Source of the DNA: Auricularia sp. M13
Lineage: Eukaryota > Basidiomycota > Agaricomycetes > Auriculariales > Auriculariaceae
Length of the DNA: 64,000 nt
Direction: 5' to 3'
Assembly (NCBI GenBank): GCA_037042915.1
Contig: CM073194.1
Coordinates: forward strand, 2,294,001-2,358,000
The position numbers were made by a program, and so were the translations under genes. The stretch's first letter is position 1; each line of letters starts with the position of its first letter. Positions 1 through 11,757 of the stretch are shown here, one piece after another. A model generated the notes under the pieces. That model did no database searches, was not told where the DNA came from, and saw only the letters and a list, made by a program, of their open reading frames with translations.

Positions 1-324
1 TCGAGCCTGCAGCACTGGGCTTCTGCACGTATATTTTCAGTATACAAACATAATTCACAAAAAATGCGATGTACCTTGGCACTTTGCCCGACGTCCTCTG
101 CCATATCGATGTCTACCTCAGCAGAGGCCTGCAATATCACAGAATCAGTATCATGTTCCAGCTTCCGGGACAAGATACCATTTCAGCAGCAGGGCGATAC
201 ACCAGTAGCAGCAATGCAGTACCACCTGCTCTCCAATGAAAGCAGGCAGTAGGGACTGACGAGCCTGGGTCTGCTGTGGCTGGGTTCCAGTGTTGGTGAC
301 GCGGCCTCGCAGTCACCAGTGTTC

Positions 325-1785
325 ACAGTTAACGATTGCACACCCTCGAATGAGGGCAAGCTAGGGCTCACGCCGCACACGAATGTGTGCACCGTACTGG
401 GGTGATGATGCGAAGCTGAAGTGCCGCGCAACTGGCGCGTGCGACGTGGGAACCAGACAGCACAAAGTCCATTGCGGAGTACAAAACGTACTTGATGCAA
501 CTGGCCAGCTGAACTCAATTTGTGGGCTGTAGATACTATATCTGTAAAGTGTATGTAGCGTGTATGGTGTAGTTGTTTCAGTGTGATTCAGTTATTCTCT
601 AAGTCCTGGGTTCGAACCCGGGTGTGTTGTACTTTTTCGTACTGACAGCAGTCACATCCCTGTGACCGTTACATTTGCGCGAGGCCTCGCGCCAAAACTC
701 CGGAAGCTTTTTTACATTATTGGTTGAGCACCTGAAATTGTGTTCTTCAATTATCAATTTATCCCAATTTCCGTTTGTTCATTCCAGCCGAGTTATCTAC
801 AGGTGCCTGTTGTCCGCCCAATGTACGGGCACACTGTATGTACATGCCAATGGTTTGCTGGGACACAGCGTGATCTAGCACACGCACGCAAACACCTCCT
901 GCCGCGGCGCCTGGCGCACCATAAGCAGTGTTTGCACGCCAAGCTGCGCGGCCTCCTTGAGCGCGCCCCGGCGTGATGGTGTTGGGCGCCGCCGCCTTAA
1001 AGCCACATGCACGCGCGTGTGTGCATGTGTCCATCTGCATTCAACTGTGCTCACCGCGCATAGGCAGGGCCGAGGCTGGGATCAGCGAGCCTCTGCGCAA
1101 CGGTGCTGAGCGCCTCTGACTCGAACCCGCACACGAACGCCGAGGCCAGTGCGTGTACAGGGTTGCTCACCGCGTGGCACACTGTCCATGTGGCCGCGGC
1201 CATGAGTTGCTCATGCAGCGGTCAGATAGGCATGCACACGGGGCGGCTGTGGGAGGCCAAAGAACTGGCCGTGCTGCACGCCAGTCAACGACCCAGACGC
1301 CCAGCATGCCCGTTATCATGCACACCGCAGCGCTCGAGCCGGCAGCGTTGACCATGGCGCACGGCATGAGGCTCAGTGTCTCGAGTGCTGCTGTGTCGAG
1401 TGTCGGCATGCGCCAGCTCTGCCGCGAGAACGGGTCCAGCTCAGCCTCCATCTGTACAGCACACGTTAGCTGTCAACAAACCTGTTATCGAACTGTACAC
1501 TCACCGAGCTCGCTTACTGGCTTAGCTAGCAGCACGGTCGCCATCGATGAGCCCTGGGTTTTGGCCGTCCGCGCACTTGGTCGCGATGTCCACAAAGGTT
1601 CACGATTACACACCCTCGAATGAGGATATGATGTTGCATGCGACACACACAAATGTGTGTGCCGCCCGTCGTCGATGCCATGTGCTCTGCCGCCTGCGTG
1701 ACTCGGTGTCATGGGCAGGCGTGAAGTCCGGTGCGGAGTCCGAAACTGACTTGGCCATTGCACTCCACCCTCCACCATCGTTCGG
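325..1785. repeat. two diverged copies of an unknown dispersed repeat
   Basis: Segments near 325-520 and 1595-1785 resemble each other. Both begin with a variant of ACGATTRCACACCCTCGAATGAGG, shared apart from single changes, followed by an ACAMATGTGTG block and, further on, GTGCGGAGTCC-like and TTCGAACCC-like blocks at comparable spacing. No protein is encoded convincingly in 1-2560. The TTCGAACCC blocks (about 610 and 1808) look like RNA polymerase III B boxes, so a SINE-type origin is possible but unproven. Confidence 0.35.
555..630 (+). other. degenerate tRNA-like segment (possible SINE head)
   Basis: A 76-nt stretch has an A-box-like TATGGTGTAGTTG near its start and a B-box-like GGGTTCGAACCC near its end. 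Its outer 7 nt can pair only with many G-U wobbles, and the D and anticodon arms do not fold well. It is more likely a decayed tRNA or a tRNA-derived repeat end than a working tRNA gene. Confidence 0.2.
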
Positions 1786-2366
1786 CACACCCTCCGGTGC
1801 AGGGCTCATTCGAACCCTGTGCCGCTGTTCCTCATATATTTTTCGATAGCCCATTTAATTGGGCATATCTCGACCGCTTTCATTCGAAAGCGGTCGATCG
1901 TTCGCGTCGGTGCGCGCACTCGTCCTCTCGCGCCACAGCGTCCAACGCGGTGCAATCCAACCTCACTACGGCTGCAGGCATTCGCCCGCGGTTCCACTGA
2001 ACATTGCGCTCAGGCTTGCCGGCCGTCAATGTGCATGATGGTAGTCGATTGTTATAATGTTTTGTGTGCCGCCATGACCGTTTGAAACTGACGTCTCTTT
2101 TTCTTAACACAGCGGTCTGGCCCTGCTTTTGTACTTGATACAATAGGCCGACCCGTAATTTCCCCCATAGTATATCTATATTGTCTGTCACCATTTCACA
2201 CAGTGCATGTTCGACTGAGCTACATCCCCCATGAGTTCGATGGTCATTTTCCCGGCCATCTACATACCTTGTACTTCAGGCATCTGTAGCCCCAACACCA
2301 AGTGGCAATATGGAATGTGCATCAAAAGCTTGGGAGCTTGCGACCTGGTATTCACGTTCCCTGTTT

Positions 2367-2399
2367 GCTGCGCGAACGCGCCCGCGGCGTTCGCGCAGC
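2367..2399. repeat. perfect GC-rich hairpin
   Basis: Two 13-nt arms, GCTGCGCGAACGC and its reverse complement, flank a 7-nt loop. It lies about 160 bp beyond the stop of the RING-H2 gene on the minus strand, so it could sit in that transcript's 3' region, or it may just be a palindromic repeat. Confidence 0.5.
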
Positions 2400-2560
2400 G
2401 CGCGTTCATGGCGAGCATTTGTTTTCCACATTAGAACAACATCTAGAAAATTAAAGGCTCTACGGTTATGGTCTAATTCATGCACACCACAAGTCCCTAA
2501 GTGGTTACAGCTTCGAGTGAGAATAAATTTCTCATTTTCCACCGCTCTACTAACTCGTGT

Positions 2561-4458
2561 CTACATAGGCAACATATGAAGCTGACCGGCGCGATCGCGA
2601 ACCACGGCCTCCGGCAACGGTTGCGGCTGCGTCTCCATGGTGCGGCTGCGCGCTGCTTCGGTCAGCTCGTTGGCATGATCTCCGGTACGCTCGCCCCCCG
2701 CAACGCCGTCCATGATCCCAAACTCGTCTTCTCTCTCTGACAGCAATGTCAGCAGCGCCAATGCAATCATCGGCGGCCGTTCGTCTGTCCTGGGACCGGG
2801 CGGCGGAAGCAGGTATTCGTTGCGCGGCGGCGGCGTGAAGGGCGGGAGCGGTGGCGGGAGTGGGTCGCGTGCTGGTGGTGGGCGGGGTTCCGTCTCATCT
2901 TCGCTCTCACTGGGATAGTAATCGGGATCAGCAGGGTCGTCAGGCGCTGCAGCAGCCGGCACTGGCAATGGCGGCAGCTGCACCTCTTGAGCCTCGCGCT
3001 CGTCGTACCCAAAGTCGTACCCCCAAAGCACGTCGTTGAGCCAGGCCGAGCTGTACTCTGGTTCAGCATCTGGGTCCGGGTCCGTGTTGTTCAGCTTGCA
3101 CAGCTCGCTCAAGGCGTAGATGGGAAGCGGTGCTCGCGCCATGACTTGGCGGCACTCTGCACACGTGAGCGGCTCGAGGCTGTAGACGAGCAAGCCGCCT
3201 TCGTGTGCAACAGCTCGGCGGGGTCTGGTCTGCTCGAGGCAGCTGATATGGTACGGGCCGTGACCGCAAGAAGTTCTGCATCGAGGTCAGCATTCCCCAT
3301 GACCCAACTTGCGCGCTTGCTCACGTGTAAAATGTATGCACTTGCATCATACAGATCTTGCATTCGACGGCGCTTGTCAATCCGGCATTCTGAAAATACG
3401 TGTCATGCAAGGATGTTGGCGGCCATACTCTACTTACGTGCGTCACGCGCTCGTGCACTGCGAGGGCCATGTTTTCCAAATCATTGCGCACGGCGATGTC
3501 CTCGTTACTGGCGTTAAGCCCAGCATCGGATTCCGCTGGATGACCCATGTCGGCCACGGCTTCGCCAATTATCGCAGTGGCAGGAGCAACAGTGCCAAGA
3601 CCTTCAGCGGTGGTCGCCTCGGCCTGGTTGATGATGCCGGGGGCGGCAGCTGGTGGGATCTCCTATGGTTGTCAGAGTAAATCGAGCAGCGGATAGTTTG
3701 CGACCCAATGCTCACCGCGTCCATGGCTTCCTCAACCAGCACGCCATTGACGAGAGCAAAGCCAAACAGAGCAGGGTCGAACGCAGTCTCTTCGTCACTG
3801 TCTTCAATCTCGATGACCGGTGCCTGGCGATTCGGTGGCTGCGTGAGCGCCCGACCCTCGAGGCGCGCATCCTGCTGCAGGTGAGGAATCTGTTAGCCTA
3901 CAATCTTCACCCACTAAACTCATGAACACACGTTAGGCTGACTTGTGACCTGGCGCGCACGCGAGCGCCCCATCTACACAGCGTGGTCAGGCAAATCTAT
4001 ATGCAGTTTATAATGGGACGCACATGAGCTGTGGGTGCAGCGGGCGTGTCATCTTCGCTGTCAGAGTCCATAGAGCCTTCAAGTCGCTGACGCTTGCGCT
4101 ATGGTGGGCATATCAGATGGGGAAGCCAGGCACTGCGCTGAACCTACCCTCGTGGTGTGCCCGTCCTCGTTGTCAGATAGTTCATGCGTGTCAGTGCGGC
4201 GACCGAGAGCAAATGCGGCGAAGGGGTTGCGTAGCGCCCGCTGTGTGCCAAGGTGAGCACAAACTGGCGAACTACTGCCCGACTAACTAACCTGAACGTT
4301 GGTGTCGGTGGCAGCGCGAATGTGGGCGGCCTCATGGATAGTCAGCATATGAACACCCAGCCATGCAAGTCACTCACCGTGATTGCGACAGGCCGTCCAG
4401 ATGTCGCACGACGTGAGGCACTCATGCTCACGCGAGCCTTGCGGGTCGACGGGGTCAT
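2561..4458 (-). CDS. RING-H2 finger protein with acidic, proline-rich tail
   Basis: Assembled from eight exons, most joined in phase 0, from ATG at 4458 to a stop at 2561; about 470 residues. The N-terminal half is acidic and low-complexity (EIEDSDEE, SMDSDSEDD). A RING-H2 domain is formed only after splicing: exon 7 supplies VECKICMMQ and exon 8 supplies SCGHGPYHISC, later CAECRQ, giving the C-x2-C, C-x-H, H-x3-C-like and C-x2-C zinc ligands. RING-H2 proteins are usually E3 ubiquitin ligases or their scaffolds. The C-terminal 170 residues are acidic and proline-rich and end in a basic segment. It is divergent from the TET/JBP-like gene with 653 bp between start codons, so a shared promoter is likely. 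I infer ubiquitin-ligase activity from the zinc ligands only. Exon edges before 3660 are less certain. Confidence 0.6.
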
Positions 4459-5070
4459 GTTGACTGAGGGCTTTGCGTAGCGTTTCGGCTTACTTATTGG
4501 TTCGGGCATGTCATGTACTTAGGCGGTTTCGTGCACCCACTCGACCACCATCGGCTGTCACGCCGATCCTATTTTCAAACGTTTCCCACGCTTGCTGCCC
4601 CTGTATTGATCTAGAATTTGCCAAGCGTGTCCTTTCCCGGAACAACATCTTTCCCCACTTACATCCGATGATCACAACCGTAATATTCCGGCATCCTGAC
4701 CTTCCCGGGACCCCGAATCAACGCGCTGACACATGGTAAGTGCCAAGCGGGTCTCGGTCTCGCCCTTCCCGCAGCTGTGCTAATAGTATGGACCACAGCT
4801 TAGATTATCTAAGCGCAGATACGGGATCGAGTGATGCATGTCGAGCAATGTGCGCACTCGCCAAGTTGCACATGCACACCAGTGGCGAGTGGCAGAAAAT
4901 GTACATTGAAGTCATCCGTGGTGCACCTCTACGCGTTCATGGTCTAAGAAGGTTGCATGTATGCTCTAGTGGGATCGGCGCTCCTGTCTTGCCTATAGTC
5001 CGAGGCAACCACCTGGAAACCGCCCGGAACATATCCTTAGCGTCTCCCATGGGACTGCACCTAAATTCAC

Positions 5071-5077
5071 ATATATA
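5071..5077 (+). promoter_or_regulatory. TATA-like box of the TET/JBP-like gene
   Basis: ATATATA lies 35 bp before the ATG at 5112, which is preceded by a CACC context. Its position fits a short fungal 5' UTR. Confidence 0.4.
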
Positions 5078-5111
5078 CTGCTAGTCTCTACGTATCTCTC
5101 ACCCCAACACC

Positions 5112-7652
5112 ATGGAGCTGCGAAGTGGGCGCGTTGTTGATGACATCCCCGTTGTCTCGAGCGACTCCTTCTGCCTCGTTGAGCAGTCGTCGTCCATCGA
5201 GGACTTCGATGGCTTCACAGCCCGTGAAGTGCCCCCGCACCGTCACTTGGACCTTGCTACAGAGCTCCTCCCAGCCGAAACCTTTGGCTTTACCTTCCCT
5301 GTCGAACTCGATTCCTCGTCCGAGTACGAACCGTCAGATACCGAGAGCTCGAATGGCTCATGTGTTTCCACACACAAACCTGCTGGTATGTTGAATCCCT
5401 GCTCATTATGACGTCTCTGAATGATTTACCACTACAGGCTCGGCTGCCCTCAAACAGAAATCTCAGTCACGTCCGGCTGCAACGCGCGACACATTTCCCC
5501 TGGGGGATGAGTTTCCCTTCACGTTCACCTCCAGTACGTGCGACGTTGCACTTTCCTGGATTCCGATTCATATTTCCGTGCAGAGTTGCCTGCCCCTCCG
5601 GTCATCTTTCTCCCCAGCCTATCGGCCGAGGAGAAAGAGAGGTACACACCCTTGCGGACCACGTCACATAGTACAGCACTCATTTTTAACTGTTGCGCAT
5701 ATGTCTGATAGGACCTGTTGCCGCAGCCAGTCCTGTAATTCCCCACCGCACGCTGTTTGACGCTCGCAGCCCGAAAGGTGTAAATGGTGCGCCCCCTGTT
5801 CTGCACTAAATCCGTTCTCAACAACGTCAGGGACCAATATTGGACGCACTGACGGAGGGGTTATACGCATGGCCCCGGGCATTGTACGGACGTATACCGA
5901 CCGTCGTAAGCATACCACACTGCTCGCTCGCCCATTTATTCATGTGCATTGTTTCAGTTGCCATTCGAAAAGCAGAGCGTTATGCCTCTGCGGTTTCCTC
6001 ATCTCAAGGAAACGACCTTGAAGGTATTGTTGATCCGAGGCAATTTTTCGTGAGGATACTGATATGTGCTCAGACCGCCCATGCAAGGTGCCACGCCTCG
6101 GCGACGGCCAAGCTAGCGCACCGTCGTCGAAGCACCGCGGACCTCAGCAGGACGCCCCCTCCGTCGCACGTGATGTGTCACGACCGCGCACATGGCCCAA
6201 GAAGCCCAAGACCAAGACGCCCGCACAGCTTCAACGTGCGCGTCTTCGCCGTCAAGGGAAGCGTGCTGCTGCGAATGCAAACCCTCGTCACGCGTCCAAG
6301 AGCATTTCTCAGGCGGCCATCGTGGATTCTAAAATCGACGTGCAATCTCACGTGACCGGAAAGAGCGCTTTCACGGCACCTGCACGCGTCCGCGACACGC
6401 AGCTAGGGTCTTCAACATCCCAGACTCGCGCACCCCGCCTGCACCCCGCTGTGTCTTCCACGGTCCGCGAGCTTGTCAGCAAAGGCGCACTGTATGTTCC
6501 GGCCAACGATAAGTAAGTCTCACCATTCTGTACCATCGTCGGTGACTTACCAGGCGTCAGCGGTCTCATTTTTACCGACAAATCTGGCCGCATTTACGGT
6601 GCAACAGCAGCTGTTCCCAAAGACGCGACTCTGCGCGCGTCCCTCGCCATCGTTGGTGATCTGATCACCAAGCTCTCCGAGGAGTTGAAGATCTGCCATG
6701 CCGAGAACGTCGCCAGTACCAACACGCGGGGCGCTTTCAACAAGTGTCAGGTTGGCACGTCATTTGGGGGCGGCCAGATGGTATGTATATTCTTTATCCG
6801 CGTCATGCCACTCTTGACCGGCCGTTGCAGCATCCTACCCAGTTCTCGACAGACATCGGCACCGTGACTGGTTACCGCTCGCCGCGCATGCTGCGGAATC
6901 GACGTCTGCTGGCCGCATTCTTCAAGAATCCTGACGTTCGGCGTGTTGTCAAGCATATGCAGAGTATGTCACGCGTCCATTGTTGCAGTATCCCGTCTCA
7001 CCAGGGCCGTAGGCTGCGCGGACACGTATTTCCCCGAGGTCATGGAGACCTACCGGAAACTGAATAAGGACCTCAACTTAAACGACGCCTTTCGCTTGGA
7101 CGGCGAGGACGACGACGATATTAATTTCTACTTTGCCGCTACCACCTTCAATCTAGGCCCTCAGGTAAATACCACGCCCTGTCACATTGCACAGTCTCTT
7201 CCCTGGCATCGTGACGTGTAAGTCTAGTTTGTTAATGCAGTTTGTTTCATGTTCTCTAGGTTGCAACGGTTTTCCACCGCGACGCGATGAATCTCCAGCA
7301 GGGGATATGCGCCATCATGGCTTTCGGGGATTATAATGCGAAGACCTCGGGCCATTTCCTCATGAAAGAGCCCAACGTCGTCCTTGAATTCCGGCCTGGC
7401 GACATTCTCTTTGTCTTGTCGGCGCTGATCACGCACGGCAACGCGCCGCTCAAGCCCTGGGAGCGCCGCACATCATGGACTTTTTATACAGCCGGCGGCC
7501 TGTTTCGTTGGCGCGCGGCTGGGGAGCGGCGGCTTAATATGTTGCACACTGACCGGGAGCGGCGTGCTTACCTTGCCGCTGCAAAGAGCTGGAGTCACTT
7601 TGCCTGGGGTAATCTTATGACGCTGGACGAGTTGAAGATGTATTACTCATAG
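5112..7652 (+). CDS. TET/JBP-like 2-oxoglutarate/Fe(II) dioxygenase
   Basis: About ten exons. The N-terminal part is disordered and basic (near 6080-6500, KKPKTKTPAQLQRARLRRQG). The catalytic part starts with GLIFTDKSGRIYGA (6560), continues through TYFPEVMETYRKLN, and after an intron at about 7165-7260 reads NLGPQ-VATVFHRDAMNL. Visible catalytic residues are the H-R-D iron pair in FHRDAM, the distal His in ITHGN and the 2-oxoglutarate-binding Arg in ERRTSW; the motif TAGGLFRW follows. This matches the large agaricomycete family of JBP/TET-like oxygenases, some members of which oxidise 5-methylcytosine or thymine in DNA. Family placement is strong; the substrate is unknown here. It is divergent from the RING-H2 gene and lies 6.4 kb upstream of a KDZ transposase. 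Exons between 5600 and 6060 are the least certain. Confidence 0.75.
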
Positions 7653-7865
7653 GAAAAGCATCGGAAAAAATCTGTACTGTGGGAACAAAAACCTTTGCGT
7701 ACATTGGGTTTGGTGCGAGCACAAAGCCTACATGCAAAGTAAAATGACATTTTCCCAGCAGTGATCGAACAACTTCCTAATGCGCTGCCGGATGATTTGG
7801 TGATATAAACGACTACACTATCGAGGTATTACAATAAGGCGAAGATACAACCTCATGTACAATCG

Positions 7866-8350
7866 AACCATGCGTCACACGAGCTCGGGTGCGAGCTACA
7901 GTGCGTGGGGACGGTGTGTGGACGGCGCGGACATGTGTGGACGGCGCGAACAGCATGGGCGGCACGAGCTCGGGTGCGGGCTACAGTGCGTGGGGACGGC
8001 GCAAACGGCACGTGCTCGGGTGCGGGCTACAGTGCGTGGGGACGGCGCGGACGGGCGCGGACGGCACGAGCTCGGGTGTGGGCTACAGTGCGTGGCGACT
8101 GCGCGGATGGCACGAGCTACAGTGCACGGGGCGTCCGCGCGCGGACGGCACGAGCTCGGGTGCGGGCTACAGTGCGTGGCGACTGCGCGGATGGCACGAG
8201 CTACTGTGCGCGGGGACGGCGCGGACGGGCGCGGACGGCACGAGCTCGGGAGCGGGCTACAGTGCGTGGGACGGTGAGGAGAATGCCGTGGACGGTGTGG
8301 ATGGCACGAGCTCGGGTGCGGGCTACAGTGCTAGGGGACGGTGAGGACGG
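7866..8350. repeat. GC-rich minisatellite
   Basis: About nine irregular tandem units (40-70 bp) share CACGAGCTCGGGTGCGGGCT followed by ACAGTGCGTGG and GACGGCGCGGAC. All plus frames stay open across it, so the apparent ORFs here are artefacts of the repeat. It lies about 215 bp past the stop of the TET/JBP-like gene. Confidence 0.85.
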
Positions 8351-8506
8351 CACCAGCATAGGTGTGGACCACCGTGCAGACTGGGGTTGCGGGAACTGGG
8401 TGCATCTAGGGCAGGGTTTATATAGGGCAGAGATATCCAAGAGACTAGCTGGAAAAGGTATAGAAGCTAGAATAATCACATGCTGAAAATTTGGGCGCCA
8501 ACTATG

Positions 8507-9813
8507 CTAATCAATTACGATAACCTCAGTAGGCTGGTGTGTGAGAGATTGGCCGGCAAGTTCGGCCCACAGACCGTCCTGGCTGCGCCCGGCATCAACG
8601 AATGCCTGCTTCACCGGTGTCGGCGTCCGCTTCCAGACCTGCATAGCGTCGGCGAACGGTTCGGGAGCCCACATACACTGTGGGAATGCTATGAGAAAGG
8701 CCTCCTGTATGGCGGGGCCCACAGCGCGATGCATGCAAGCATCCAGGCCCGCAGCCATGTCTACGGCGTACGTTAATGGAAATGGCAGCCGCGCCGCTGC
8801 CCAGAACAGCACGGTTTCCGCGCCGTGTAGTGGGATGATGCTGTTGTTGCTGATGTAAGCCCAAGCTCCCGTCTCCGCCTCAAACATCTCGAGGGTGGAG
8901 AGCATGATGCTGTGAAGCTGGAGCCCAGCAGCAGAGACCGTGGATAGATGTTGGAGCGTAAACGAATTGCCCAGGATGGGGATGCGGCAGGACAGAGTGC
9001 GCTCCTGTATGTGGTGTCAGACACCTGTCTGGCAGTGTGAATTATGAACATAAGCAGACCTTGTGGCCCGGGCATGCACGGACATGCAGTACAAACTCCA
9101 CCATGCCGTGTTGCGGCAGGTCTGCAGCTGCACGACGCGGCGGGATGATGGCAACGCCGTGACCCGTGGCGGGGCAATTTTGAAGGTCACAACAGTGGAT
9201 GCAGCACTGCAGCCGGCAGCGTAGATTACCCGGCTTAGGACATGGTCGGCGTAAGTTGCGGGAGCGTCCTGGGCAGGGAAAATGTCCGGTTTGCGGCGTC
9301 TCAAGCTCTGCGCGGCCGAGGGCTATGGGCCGCATCGTCCGAAGGTTCCAGCCTGCAATGACGCTACCAAATCGTGGACACTGCAGCCTGAAGTTAGTAC
9401 AGTGGCAGTGTGCGTCATTGAACTGTACTGACGGCGACTACGGCCCAGCCCACAAACTCTGGTCCTTCGTCCAGGGTGCCAATTGTGGTCGTGTGGTAAC
9501 GACGGCACGCAGGGAAGGTACAGATAGCTCCACGAGGAATGCCTGCTGGGATACGAAAATTCTCAATGATTGGCGGCATCTTGGAGGGGCAGGGATTGAG
9601 CCTGAAGCACAACGCCTGGGCTTTAGGGGATGGCAGAGAGATCGGCTGTGGAGTCGATGCAATGCTTGTGAAGGACCCCAGATGCATGAGGTAAGTTCTG
9701 ATGTATGTGAAACCAGCATTATTTTGGCCTGAGATGGTTGCTCCCGTGCTGTGAAGCACAAGTTCGATCGTGGCGCTGTGGGATTCTTCGGCTTTATCCG
9801 AACTCGGATACAT
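8507..9813 (-). CDS. unrecognised protein, tentative multi-exon model
   Basis: The best-supported part is the last exon (9004-8507), which reads on from RIPILGNSFTLQHLSTVS into GAETVLFWAAARLPFPL and ends at a stop at 8507. It is joined by a 55-nt GT-AG intron (9005-9059) to an exon ending VEFVLHVRACPGHK. The composition is protein-like, with hydrophobic helices and no low complexity. Upstream exons are ambiguous; a possible start is the ATG at 9813, which would make this gene divergent from the next one by only 115 bp. I recognise no domain. Confidence 0.35.
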
Positions 9814-9928
9814 CCGCGCGCTTGCACACCTTCCCCTGTCACGCCCTCAGTGATTGTGGGCTGGACCCAGCATCACATATTTACGCCTGGCATGCCGTGG
9901 ACACATGCGCAAGAACGCCTTCTCCGCT

Positions 9929-11166
9929 ATGGCTCCTGCACCGTCGCGTTGCCGCATGCTCGGCGACGTCTACTGCCCCGTGCACGCGTGCCTTCGACAT
10001 GCGACCTGGTGGACGGTGTACCAGCACACGAAACGACTGCGCATTGCCCAGGTTTGCCATCTAGCCTGCAGGCTGGGTGATGTGCTGACGCTGTTACAGT
10101 GCCCCACGCATGGTACGGTGTATCGCAAAGTCTCGCACGAAAAAAACGTCATAACGTTCCACTACGTTGGGCAACGGCCACTACACGACTGGGAGCTGCA
10201 GTTGCAGCGCATGCGCCCAGACCTTTGCGTCGAATGCCTCTGCTTGGACAATCGCCGCTGCACACACATGCTTTGCTTCATCTGCTGCGCTCGCCAGCAT
10301 CTCCCTTGCCGCGTGAAGTGCCATATGATGCTGGCTGCCACAGACTATGCTGAGCACCCACGTCAGCCACTCCCGCTTTCCCGTCTCCGTGATGTGCTCG
10401 TCGGGCCAAATGTGATTTTGAAAATCACTTGTCGTCACTACTGGCCGGTACGTGCTTGCAGCTAGCATGGGAGCTGCTTGCTGAACAAAGCCCTGCCAGC
10501 GTACCTATGTCCGGGACGGGGGCCACGTTGACTTTATGGCCTACACCATCATCCGCCGCAGCAGCCGCCAGCGAGTCTACTATGCATGCCTTGAGTTTGG
10601 CCACAACGTACTGTCGACCCTGGGCCTCACGCGCGTCAACATGCTCAGGATTCAGTATGCTCGTGATTTGCAGGCTGGTCCTGCATTTCCCACGGGCCAT
10701 GCTCGGTACACGGCATCCTCGGATTCTGCTGACTGTGTGGAGTTGCCTTTATTCGTCTACGTCAACTTGGAGGAGCTGCCGCTATTTATCCCCCGCCATC
10801 TTCTCCGGCCGGAGGAGCTCGACCTTCGAGGACCACACGAGACGCTTGGGATGCTAGGTGCACATGTTTCCTGCTACTTTGAGGCGACCAACAAGGTGTG
10901 TTCCTATATTACACGGTTCCAGCGGTTGTTCAGCACAGCATCAGACCACGGAGCCAATATGGGTTCTACTACCTCGCCGCAGCCTGCTCACATCCGAATG
11001 CATATTCTACCTTTCCGACTTTACGACGGAGATTCGGCAGGAACTGGGCATAGGGCATATCTCTGAGGACCTGCTGGAATTGAGGCCTACACACCCCGGT
11101 AGATGCCACACGGTGAGCAAAGACAATCCGGAGGAAGTGGAAATTGTTCTGGAAATTAATTACTAG
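9929..11166 (+). CDS. unrecognised cysteine-rich protein, four-exon model
   Basis: Three introns join in frame: about 10,052-10,108, 10,449-10,499 (51 nt) and 10,896-10,938. The first half is rich in Cys and His, reading from CPVHACLRHATWW through PDLCVECLC to HMLCFICC, which suggests zinc binding. The middle reads GGHVDFMAYTIIRR and VYVNLEELPLFIPRHLL; the C-terminus is acidic (KDNPEEVEIVLEINY). In-frame splicing of four segments favours this strand over open frames on the minus strand. I recognise no family. It lies between a KDZ-linked dioxygenase gene and a KDZ transposase, so it could be element cargo. Confidence 0.42.
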
Positions 11167-11196
11167 CATATACATGCATGTATGCCGTGTATGCCG

Positions 11197-11268
11197 AACC
11201 ACTTTAAATCTATGCCCCATGATTTTATGCCTCACCACACTGAATCTATGCCCCATGATTTCGCTTGA
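11197..11268. repeat. short tandem duplication
   Basis: Two adjacent 38-bp units share AATCTATGCCCCATGATTT. It is AT-rich and lies just beyond the stop of the preceding gene. The stretch to 11,750 shows nothing else I can name. Confidence 0.6.
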
Positions 11269-11757
11269 GGGGAGTGATCTGATGGTCGTTGCATGAAATT
11301 GGAGCTGTAAGCGACTGTAAGCAACGCTGTGATTAAGTATCAGGCCTTCGATTCATCCGAGTTTCTAGTTCCCTTGCAGATCAAACTGATGGTGCCCCGT
11401 GAAAAAGCCTGACAATATGCAAAGCTCCGGTCATCCCGGGCTGGGCATGCATCGCTTAAGCGTGTGAAAATTGCGGTTATGGTCGATGGGCTGACTGTTT
11501 CCCATAAATATGTTTCCGGGATAAATTTTGAGCACCCGATACTATGTCATCAGGACCTGATCGACGTGAAGATATTGCAGAACACTACTGGTGGCTGACA
11601 TCGCTACGTGTGGACTGGAATGGTACGATGTAGCCACCAATTGCACGCAAATCACGGCACCGGACATGCTATGAACTGGCTGGGGATTTTGTGAAACTCA
11701 CATTTGGAAGTCTCATCATTCAAACGCCCACCATTGACTGGCCTTGCGGGCTGCTCA

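Noticed and set aside
7855-8486. Overlapping plus-strand open frames of up to 193 codons
   Set aside because: They are repeats of one peptide in three frames, produced by the minisatellite.
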